DNA of 64,000 nt. Source: Aequorivita iocasae (GTDB lineage Bacteria > Bacteroidota > Bacteroidia > Flavobacteriales > Flavobacteriaceae). A program made the position numbers and the translations under genes. Location of the stretch: assembly GCF_016757735.1 (NCBI RefSeq), contig NZ_CP068439.1:1984001-2048000 (forward strand), in the 5' to 3' direction. This document shows, one piece after another, positions 56,684 to 64,000 of the stretch; position 1 is the first letter of the stretch, and the number at the start of each line of letters is the position of its first letter. The notes below the pieces were generated by a model, which worked only from the letters and a program-made list of their open reading frames with translations, did no database searches and was not told the DNA's origin.

Positions 56684-59600
56684 ATGTTTAAAATAATTAC
56701 TAAATTATTTGCTTCTGATAAGAGGTTCTTAATAGGTCTCATTTTAATAGTTTGCTTGAGTAGCCAAGGTTATTCTCAGGTAAAAGAATCTAGCGATGGA
56801 GAACAGGTAATATTGCCATATTCCCAAGAATATTTGGATCAATATAACGCTAATTTAGATAAAAAAGCGGCGGAATATAATTCAACTTTCCGTTCAAGGT
56901 CTAAAGCTGAAGCTTTCAATAACGCCCAAAGAGGAGGAACGGTTGGGGCTTGTAATTTAATTACTTGCGGTTCCTTTGAAAAAACGGATGTTAACGGGGG
57001 AACTTTCCGCACCGCTGTAGGGGGAACAAATGGACAATACCAAGCCGATGCCAGATATACTTGCTGGAACGATGATGGGACGGTTGATTGGTCAGAGGGA
57101 CAGTATATTTCTTACTCAACTACGAACTCAAACGTTTTATATCCCGCTATTATAGAACCTTCCACATTTGATGGAGGTGGTTTTGCTATTTTTTCTTATC
57201 AAAATGAAGCAATTCGTCAAACTTTAAATGTTGTTCCAAATACAATTTATACCGTGTGTTTTGAAATAGCAGTAATACCTCGATATAATACGGTAAACAG
57301 TAACAATCAAGGAGGTGGAGTAATTGAATATGCGCCCAATTTGCAATTTGGAGTAAGAAATGGGGCTGTTCAAATTTCTGATCCATTAACTTACACCCAC
57401 AACGATTTAGTACAGCATCCATTGAGTGATTTCCCAACGAGATTATCATTTGCCACAAATGGTAATAACGGAAATCAGAACCCTGGAGGCTGGACCGAGA
57501 TAAACCCTTATTGGGAAAATAGATGTATTACTTTTAGATCTGGCAATAGTGCTACATCGGTTGAAGTTTTTTACAAAACTGGAAACCCTGGAAGATCAGT
57601 TGTTTTAGTTGATGGTTTAAGATTATCGGTTGAGGGTTATGCAAATGCCCCTACGCTTTCTCTAACTGAAAAGACCTATTGTGTGCCTACACAAGTACAA
57701 CTAGATAGCTTTGTTACTTCTACAACTCCACCAGGAGCACAATTAAGATGGTCTGCTAACTCAGATTTAAGTAATCCCCTGGCTGTTAATCCAACTGTTA
57801 CGACTCCAGGTATTTGGTATGCATTTTATTTTAACCCCACTTTAGGTTGTACTTCACCATCCCGAAAGCTTACATTAACAAATACAGATTTAAATTCAAG
57901 CTACACAAAAGTAAATGTAACTTGTTTTGGTGGAAATAATGGTTCTATTGATTTATCTGTTACCGGTGGATCAGGGACATACACTTATGCCTGGACCGCC
58001 AGTAACGGTGGAAGTGGTTTAAATCCCACAGCTCAAGATCAATCTGGTCTAACTGCTGGTACTTACAATGTAACTGTTAATGACGGTACTTGTACTACTT
58101 TAGAAACTATTGTAATTAATCAACCTAATCAAATAAATGTCGATGCGGGCAATTACGGTCCACTTTGTGACCGAATAAATCCCATAACTCTAACGGGTAC
58201 TCCTACGGATTCCAATGGAACTTGGACTGGAATAGGTGTTACAAATAATGGCAATGGTACGGCAAGCTTCAACCCAACGGGTCTTAGTGGCACGATAACT
58301 GTTACCTATAGTTATACAAATGGTAGTGGCTGCTCCAACAGCGATACTGCTGATATAGTAATTAACACCACACCTTTAGTAGACGATCCGTCGGATGTTA
58401 CTGCCTGCGACAGCTACACGCTTCCTGCCTTGACGCACGGAAACTACTTCACCGGCAGCGAGGGGACAGGTACTGCATTGAGCGCTGGTTACATAGTTGA
58501 GACTACCCAGACAATTTACGTGTACGCAGAGACTGGCACTACGCCCAACTGTACCGCTGAGAACAGCTTCTTGGTAACGATCAACGACACCCCTTTGGTG
58601 GACGATCCGTCGGATGTTACCGCCTGCGACAGCTACACGCTTCCTGCCTTGACGCACGGAAACTACTTCACCGGCAGCGGTGGTACAGGTACTGCATTGA
58701 GCGCTGGTTACATAGTTGAGACTACCCAGACAATTTACGTATACGCAGAGACTGGCACTACGCCCAACTGTACCGCTGAGAACAGCTTCTTGGTAACGAT
58801 CAACGACACCCCTTTGGTGGACGATCCGTCGGATGTTACCGCCTGCGACAGCTACACGCTTCCTGCCTTGACGCACGGAAACTACTTCACCGGCAGCGGG
58901 GGGACAGGTACTGCATTGAGCGCTGGTTACATAGTTGAGACTACCCAGACAATTTACGTATACGCAGAGACTGGCACTACGCCCAACTGTACCGCTGAGA
59001 ACAGCTTCTTGGTAACGATCAACGACACCCCTTTGGTGGACGATCCGTCGGATGTTACCGCCTGCGACAGCTACACGCTTCCTGCCTTGACGCACGGAAA
59101 CTACTTCACCGGCAGCGGGGGGACAGGTACTGCATTGAGCGCTGGTTACATAGTTGAGACTACCCAGACAATTTACGTATACGCAGAGACTGGCACTACG
59201 CCCAACTGTACCGCTGAGAACAGCTTCTTGGTAACGATAAATAATTGTGGAATTCAACTTGAAAAAATTGCTAGTCCAAATAACTCTCAGGGTTGTACCC
59301 CTATAGCTCCAGGAGAATCGATTACATATACATTTAATGTTTCAAATCCAGTAGGGAACGCTCCTATAAATAATGTTGAATTAAGAGATCCATTAATTGA
59401 CCCAACAAACAATCCCCTTCCTGGCCCTGTTAGTGGAGATACATCAAATCCAGGAGTTTTAGACGCAGGTGAAACTTGGGTTTATACTGCTTCCTTCATA
59501 ATAACTCAACAAGATATTATAAATGGACAAGTTCAGAATACTGCTACAGTAAATGGACTGGTTCAAACCACAGGCAATCCTTATCCAGTTTCAACTTCTG

Positions 59601-62600
59601 ACTCGGTTACAGTAAATCTTTGCCAAAATGCTGAAATTTCCATTGTGAAATCTAGCGTGAGCGCAACTGGAGATTGTATTAATTTTGAAGTTGATGATAC
59701 AATTGACTACAAATTCGTAGTAACAAATGAGGGTGATGTTGATATCACGGATGTTATTGTAAACGATACTAAGCTTGGTGGTGTAATTGCTGGGCCTGCA
59801 ATGGGAGACGTTAATCTTGACGGAATATTAAATGTAGGTGAAGTTTGGACATATAATGCATCATATACGATTACACAGTTCGATATAGATTTTGGTTCAG
59901 TAGTGAATATTGCAACCGTAGAAGGTGATACAGCTTTGGGGCATAGAGACGCTACCAGTAATACAGTTACAGTTTTAATCTGCCAGAGCGCGGACATCGC
60001 GATCGTAAAATCGAGCGATCAAGTACCGGGCAACAACGGATGCGTTGACCTAGCGGAAGGCGATGTTATCACCTATACCTTTACAGTGACCAACGAGGGC
60101 AATGTTTCCATAGACAATGTAGTTGTGGCCGATCCATTGGTAGGCCTTTCTGCAATCACTGGCCCAACGGGCGACACCGGTTCAGACGGTATCCTTGGAC
60201 TTGATGAGATTTGGGAATACACGGCGACCTATACCGTAACGCAGTCAGATGTTGACGCTGGCCAGGTAACTAACCAAGCAGCAGTCAACGGCCTTGCAAT
60301 GAACCCATCAAATACTCCGGTATCCGATGACTCACACCCAACCTCTACCACAGCGGATGGCGATACAGTTGTGGTTATCTGCCAGAGCGCGGACATCGCG
60401 ATCGTAAAATCGAGCGATCAAGTACCGGGCAACAACGGATGCGTTGACCTAGCGGAAGGCGATGTTATCACCTATACCTTTACAGTGACCAACGAGGGCA
60501 ATGTTTCCATAGACAATGTAGTTGTGGCCGATCCATTGGTAGGCCTTTCTGCAATCACTGGCCCAACGGGCGACACCGGTTCAGACGGTATCCTTGGACT
60601 TGATGAGATTTGGGAATACACGGCGACCTATACCGTAACGCAGTCAGATGTTGACGCTGGCCAGGTAACTAACCAAGCAGCAGTCAACGGCCTTGCAAGG
60701 AACCCATCAAATACTCCGGTATCCGATGACTCACACCCAACCTCTACCACAGCGGATGGCGATACAGTTGTGGTTATCTGCCAGAGCGCGGACATCGCGA
60801 TCGTAAAATCGAGCGATCAAGTACCGGGCAACAACGGATGCGTTGACCTAGCGGAAGGCGATGTTATCACCTATACCTTTACAGTGACCAACGAGGGCAA
60901 TGTTTCCATAGACAATGTAGTTGTGGCCGATCCATTGGTAGGCCTTTCTGCAATCACTGGCCCAACGGGCGACACCGGTTCAGACGGTATCCTTGGACTT
61001 GATGAGATTTGGGAATACACGGCGACCTATACCGTAACGCAGTCAGATGTTGACGCTGGCCAGGTAACTAACCAAGCAGCAGTCAACGGCCTTGCAAGGA
61101 ACCCATCAAATACTCCGGTATCCGATGACTCACACCCAACCTCTACCACAGCGGATGGCGATACAGTTGTGGTTATCTGCCAGAGCGCGGACATCGCGAT
61201 CGTAAAATCGAGCGATCAAGTACCGGGCAACAACGGATGCGTTGACCTAGCGGAAGGCGATGTTATCACCTATACCTTTACAGTGACCAACGAGGGCAAT
61301 GTTTCCATAGACAATGTAGTTGTGGCCGATCCATTGGTAGGCCTTTCTGCAATCACTGGCCCAACGGGCGACACCGGTTCAGACGGTATCCTTGGACTTG
61401 ATGAGATTTGGGAATACACGGCGACCTATACCGTAACGCAGTCAGATGTTGACGCTGGCCAGGTAACTAACCAAGCAGCAGTCAACGGCCTTGCAATGAA
61501 CCCATCAAATACTCCGGTATCCGATGACTCACACCCAACCTCTACCACAGCGGATGGCGATACAGTTGTGGTTATCTGCCAGAGCGCGGACATCGCGATC
61601 GTAAAATCGAGCGATCAAGTACCGGGCAACAACGGATGCGTTGACCTAGCGGAAGGCGATGTTATCACCTATACCTTTACAGTGACCAACGAGGGCAATG
61701 TTTCCATAGACAATGTAGTTGTGGCCGATCCATTGGTAGGCCTTTCTGCAATCACTGGCCCAACGGGCGACACCGGTTCAGACGGTATCCTTGGACTTGA
61801 TGAGATTTGGGAATACACGGCGACCTATACCGTAACGCAGTCAGATGTTGACGCTGGCCAGGTAACTAACCAAGCAGCAGTCAACGGCCTTGCAATGAAC
61901 CCATCAAATACTCCGGTATCCGATGACTCACACCCAACCTCTACCACAGCGGATGGCGATACAGTTGTGGTTATCTGCCAGAGCGCGGACATCGCGATCG
62001 TAAAATCGAGCGATCAAGTACCGGGCAACAACGGATGCGTTGACCTAGCGGAAGGCGATGTTATCACCTATACCTTTACAGTGACCAACGAGGGCAATGT
62101 TTCCATAGACAATGTAGTTGTGGCCGATCCATTGGTAGGCCTTTCTGCAATCACTGGCCCAACGGGCGACACCGGTTCAGACGGTATCCTTGGACTTGAT
62201 GAGATTTGGGAATACACGGCGACCTATACCGTAACGCAGTCAGATGTTGACGCTGGCCAGGTAACTAACCAAGCAGCAGTCAACGGCCTTGCAAGGAACC
62301 CATCAAATACTCCGGTATCCGATGACTCACACCCAACCTCTACCACAGCGGATGGCGATACAGTTGTGGTTATCTGCCAGAGCGCGGACATCGCGATCGT
62401 AAAATCGAGCGATCAAGTACCGGGCAACAACGGATGCGTTGACCTAGCGGAAGGCGATGTTATCACCTATACCTTTACAGTGACCAACGAGGGCAATGTT
62501 TCCATAGACAATGTAGTTGTGGCCGATCCATTGGTAGGCCTTTCTGCAATCACTGGCCCAACGGGCGACACCGGTTCAGACGGTATCCTTGGACTTGATG

Positions 62601-64000
62601 AGATTTGGGAATACACGGCGACCTATACCGTAACGCAGTCAGATGTTGACGCTGGCCAGGTAACTAACCAAGCAGCAGTCAACGGCCTTGCAAGGAACCC
62701 ATCAAATACTCCGGTATCCGATGACTCACACCCAACCTCTACCACAGCGGATGGCGATACAGTTGTGGTTATCTGCCAGAGCGCGGACATCGCGATCGTA
62801 AAATCGAGCGATCAAGTACCGGGCAACAACGGATGCGTTGACCTAGCGGAAGGCGATGTTATCACCTATACCTTTACAGTGACCAACGAGGGCAATGTTT
62901 CCATAGACAATGTAGTTGTGGCCGATCCATTGGTAGGCCTTTCTGCAATCACTGGCCCAACGGGCGACACCGGTTCAGACGGTATCCTTGGACTTGATGA
63001 GATTTGGGAATACACGGCGACCTATACCGTAACGCAGTCAGATGTTGACGCTGGCCAGGTAACTAACCAAGCAGCAGTCAACGGCCTTGCAATGAACCCA
63101 TCAAATACTCCGGTATCCGATGACTCACACCCAACCTCTACCACAGCGGATGGCGATACAGTTGTGGTTATCTGCCAGAGCGCGGACATCGCGATCGTAA
63201 AATCGAGCGATCAAGTACCGGGCAACAACGGATGCGTTGACCTAGCGGAAGGCGATGTTATCACCTATACCTTTACAGTGACCAACGAGGGCAATGTTTC
63301 CATAGACAATGTAGTTGTGGCCGATCCATTGGTAGGCCTTTCTGCAATCACTGGCCCAACGGGCGACACCGGTTCAGACGGTATCCTTGGACTTGATGAG
63401 ATTTGGGAATACACGGCGACCTATACCGTAACGCAGTCAGATGTTGACGCTGGCCAGGTAACTAACCAAGCAGCAGTCAACGGCCTTGCAATGAACCCAT
63501 CAAATACTCCGGTATCCGATGACTCACACCCAACCTCTACCACAGCGGATGGCGATACAGTTGTGGTTATCTGCCAGAACCCAGTTATCGCGATCGTTAA
63601 GACGGGTGTGTTCAATGACGTTGACGGCAACCAGTGCGCCGATGCGGGCATCGATACTATAACCTATACGTTCACGGTTACCAATGAAGGAAACGTGAGC
63701 CTATCGGGCATAACAGTGACCGACCCATTGCTGCAGGCGCCGAACCCAATAGTGGACATCGTGTTCCAGGGTGGCGATACCGATGGCGACAATGAGCTTG
63801 ACGTGACCGAGACCTGGACCTACACGGCCACCTCGTATACCATCACACAGGATGATATCGATACGGGCAGCGTGACCAACCAGGCAACCGTGACGGGCAC
63901 TGCACCAGACCAGACCACGGTAGAGGATCTATCGGGAACAGATGTGACCAACGATAACGAGACCGTTATCGAGCTGTGCCAGAACCCAGTTATCGCAATC
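56684..64000 (+). CDS. Giant secreted repeat protein (SprB repeat, 73-, 133- and 135-residue repeats; 3' end outside window)
   Basis: One open frame from the ATG at 56684 to the window end, at least 2439 codons. Signal peptide to about residue 32 (GYSQ). Residues 85-325 begin ACNLITCGSFEKTD and look like a beta-sandwich ligand-binding domain. Residues 410-482 form one SprB repeat (VNVTCFGGNNGSIDLSVTGG). Residues 567-852 are four near-identical 73-residue repeats; residues 855-1098 are two diverged DUF7507/DUF11-like Ig domains; residues 1099-2296 are nine near-identical 133-residue repeats; then a different 135-residue repeat starts. SprB-type giants are exported by the type 9 secretion system in Flavobacteriia, so a C-terminal sorting domain is expected past the edge (inference). 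Likely an adhesin. Confidence 0.9.
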   Translation, partial: MFKIITKLFASDKRFLIGLILIVCLSSQGYSQVKESSDGEQVILPYSQEYLDQYNANLDKKAAEYNSTFRSRSKAEAFNNAQRGGTVGACNLITCGSFEKTDVNGGTFRTAVGGTNGQYQADARYTCWNDDGTVDWSEGQYISYSTTNSNVLYPAIIEPSTFDGGGFAIFSYQNEAIRQTLNVVPNTIYTVCFEIAVIPRYNTVNSNNQGGGVIEYAPNLQFGVRNGAVQISDPLTYTHNDLVQHPLSDFPTRLSFATNGNNGNQNPGGWTEINPYWENRCITFRSGNSATSVEVFYKTGNPGRSVVLVDGLRLSVEGYANAPTLSLTEKTYCVPTQVQLDSFVTSTTPPGAQLRWSANSDLSNPLAVNPTVTTPGIWYAFYFNPTLGCTSPSRKLTLTNTDLNSSYTKVNVTCFGGNNGSIDLSVTGGSGTYTYAWTASNGGSGLNPTAQDQSGLTAGTYNVTVNDGTCTTLETIVINQPNQINVDAGNYGPLCDRINPITLTGTPTDSNGTWTGIGVTNNGNGTASFNPTGLSGTITVTYSYTNGSGCSNSDTADIVINTTPLVDDPSDVTACDSYTLPALTHGNYFTGSEGTGTALSAGYIVETTQTIYVYAETGTTPNCTAENSFLVTINDTPLVDDPSDVTACDSYTLPALTHGNYFTGSGGTGTALSAGYIVETTQTIYVYAETGTTPNCTAENSFLVTINDTPLVDDPSDVTACDSYTLPALTHGNYFTGSGGTGTALSAGYIVETTQTIYVYAETGTTPNCTAENSFLVTINDTPLVDDPSDVTACDSYTLPALTHGNYFTGSGGTGTALSAGYIVETTQTIYVYAETGTTPNCTAENSFLVTINNCGIQLEKIASPNNSQGCTPIAPGESITYTFNVSNPVGNAPINNVELRDPLIDPTNNPLPGPVSGDTSNPGVLDAGETWVYTASFIITQQDIINGQVQNTATVNGLVQTTGNPYPVSTSDSVTVNLCQNAEISIVKSSVSATGDCINFEVDDTIDYKFVVTNEGDVDITDVIVNDTKLGGVIAGPAMGDVNLDGILNVGEVWTYNASYTITQFDIDFGSVVNIATVEGDTALGHRDATSNTVTVLICQSADIAIVKSSDQVPGNNGCVDLAEGDVITYTFTVTNEGNVSIDNVVVADPLVGLSAITGPTGDTGSDGILGLDEIWEYTATYTVTQSDVDAGQVTNQAAVNGLAMNPSNTPVSDDSHPTSTTADGDTVVVICQSADIAIVKSSDQVPGNNGCVDLAEGDVITYTFTVTNEGNVSIDNVVVADPLVGLSAITGPTGDTGSDGILGLDEIWEYTATYTVTQSDVDAGQVTNQAAVNGLARNPSNTPVSDDSHPTSTTADGDTVVVICQSADIAIVKSSDQVPGNNGCVDLAEGDVITYTFTVTNEGNVSIDNVVVADPLVGLSAITGPTGDTGSDGILGLDEIWEYTATYTVTQSDVDAGQVTNQAAVNGLARNPSNTPVSDDSHPTSTTADGDTVVVICQSADIAIVKSSDQVPGNNGCVDLAEGDVITYTFTVTNEGNVSIDNVVVADPLVGLSAITGPTGDTGSDGILGLDEIWEYTATYTVTQSDVDAGQVTNQAAVNGLAMNPSNTPVSDDSHPTSTTADGDTVVVICQSADIAIVKSSDQVPGNNGCVDLAEGDVITYTFTVTNEGNVSIDNVVVADPLVGLSAITGPTGDTGSDGILGLDEIWEYTATYTVTQSDVDAGQVTNQAAVNGLAMNPSNTPVSDDSHPTSTTADGDTVVVICQSADIAIVKSSDQVPGNNGCVDLAEGDVITYTFTVTNEGNVSIDNVVVADPLVGLSAITGPTGDTGSDGILGLDEIWEYTATYTVTQSDVDAGQVTNQAAVNGLARNPSNTPVSDDSHPTSTTADGDTVVVICQSADIAIVKSSDQVPGNNGCVDLAEGDVITYTFTVTNEGNVSIDNVVVADPLVGLSAITGPTGDTGSDGILGLDEIWEYTATYTVTQSDVDAGQVTNQAAVNGLARNPSNTPVSDDSHPTSTTADGDTVVVICQSADIAIVKSSDQVPGNNGCVDLAEGDVITYTFTVTNEGNVSIDNVVVADPLVGLSAITGPTGDTGSDGILGLDEIWEYTATYTVTQSDVDAGQVTNQAAVNGLAMNPSNTPVSDDSHPTSTTADGDTVVVICQSADIAIVKSSDQVPGNNGCVDLAEGDVITYTFTVTNEGNVSIDNVVVADPLVGLSAITGPTGDTGSDGILGLDEIWEYTATYTVTQSDVDAGQVTNQAAVNGLAMNPSNTPVSDDSHPTSTTADGDTVVVICQNPVIAIVKTGVFNDVDGNQCADAGIDTITYTFTVTNEGNVSLSGITVTDPLLQAPNPIVDIVFQGGDTDGDNELDVTETWTYTATSYTITQDDIDTGSVTNQATVTGTAPDQTTVEDLSGTDVTNDNETVIELCQNPVIAI
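58382..59238 (+). repeat. Four tandem 219-bp repeats (73 residues each)
   Basis: The units begin GACGATCCGTCGGATG at 58382, 58601, 58820 and 59039. They are nearly identical; copy 1 differs at a few sites and all vary at one spot (GAGGGG, GGTGGT, GGGGGG). Each carries two cysteines (TACDSYT and PNCTAEN). In frame with the giant protein. Confidence 0.95.
59981..63571 (+). repeat. Nine tandem 399-bp repeats (133 residues each)
   Basis: Units start with TGCCAGAGCGCGGACATC at 59981, 60380, 60779, 61178, 61577, 61976, 62375, 62774 and 63173. By eye the only difference is one codon, ATG or AGG, at residue 107 of each unit. Each encodes a DUF7507/DUF11-like Ig domain with GDVITYTFTVTNEGNVSIDN and DEIWEYTATYTVTQSDVDAG motifs and two cysteines (positions 1 and 21). 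Confidence 0.95.
63572..64000 (+). repeat. Start of a second 405-bp repeat family
   Basis: From TGCCAGAACCCAGTTATC at 63572 to the same sequence at 63977 is 405 bp (135 residues). It is related to but clearly different from the 399-bp unit (KTGVFNDVDGNQCADAGIDT). A further array probably continues beyond the edge. Confidence 0.8.

Noticed and set aside
57186-57458. Short minus-strand frame opposite the N-terminal domain of the giant gene
   Set aside because: No promoter, no recognisable domain, fully contained in a clear coding region.
58376-59257. A 293-codon open frame on the minus strand across the 219-bp repeats
   Set aside because: It is an antisense frame kept open by the repeat periodicity (219 is a multiple of 3) and its sequence is simply the reverse reading of the giant protein's repeats.
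59981-63571. Assembly artefact of repeated reads
   Set aside because: Not excluded, but the single ordered variant codon argues that units are genuinely distinct. Copy number still needs long reads.
63421-63651. Minus-strand open frame in the last 399-bp unit
   Set aside because: It lies opposite the in-frame giant gene and has no family features.

Overview
The window looks like chromosomal DNA of a member of the Flavobacteriaceae (Bacteroidota). The evidence is low G+C in most genes, repeated TAnnTTTG promoter elements, DUF2851 and DUF3467 proteins, the endosialidase-chaperone-like small secreted protein, a LolC-type permease of flavobacterial style, and a giant SprB/DUF7507-type surface protein. 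An Aequorivita-like genus would fit, but that is only an impression.

Positions 1-15500 are a surface-polysaccharide locus. It encodes membrane glycosyltransferase-like proteins, five soluble glycosyltransferases, a DegT/DnrJ-type sugar aminotransferase, a FdtA-type sugar-nucleotide ketoisomerase, a GNAT/FemAB-like protein, a hexapeptide acyltransferase, two consecutive Wzx-type flippases and a zinc-ribbon methyltransferase. The enzyme set suggests a polymer carrying an acylated amino-deoxysugar (inference).

Positions 15600-39150 are mostly housekeeping and envelope genes. They include a subtilase, FtsE, a RAYT transposase with REP-like palindromes inside its own reading frame, a 1005-residue TPR protein paired with an outer-membrane barrel, an amidohydrolase lipoprotein, a NamZ-like muramidase, a LolC-like permease, a cystathionine beta-synthase-like enzyme, a PspC/K+-channel pair, an AGCS symporter, an HhH protein, an acyl-CoA dehydrogenase and a carboxypeptidase-regulatory-domain protein.

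Positions 39200-54200 are the translation and transcription core: rpsU with a very strong Shine-Dalgarno, a XerC/D recombinase, hpf, then tRNA-Thr-Tyr-Gly-Thr, tuf, tRNA-Trp, secE, nusG, rplK, rplA, rplJ, rplL, rpoB and rpoC. This resembles the order in many bacteria. Hairpins sit after tuf, between rplL and rpoB, between rpoB and rpoC, and after rpoC. A DUF3467 gene and prfC follow.

From 56684 to the right edge runs one uninterrupted reading frame of at least 2439 codons, cut by the window end. It encodes a secreted giant repeat protein with a signal peptide, an SprB repeat, four near-identical 73-residue repeats, two diverged DUF7507/DUF11-like domains, nine near-identical 133-residue repeats, and the start of a third repeat type. 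The near-identical repeats are clearly richer in G+C than the rest of the gene.

Two cross-window patterns are unusual. Degenerate 7-bp-periodic tracts occur in several spacers and once inside a coding region. An 11-bp tandem repeat lies upstream of the cystathionine beta-synthase-like gene.
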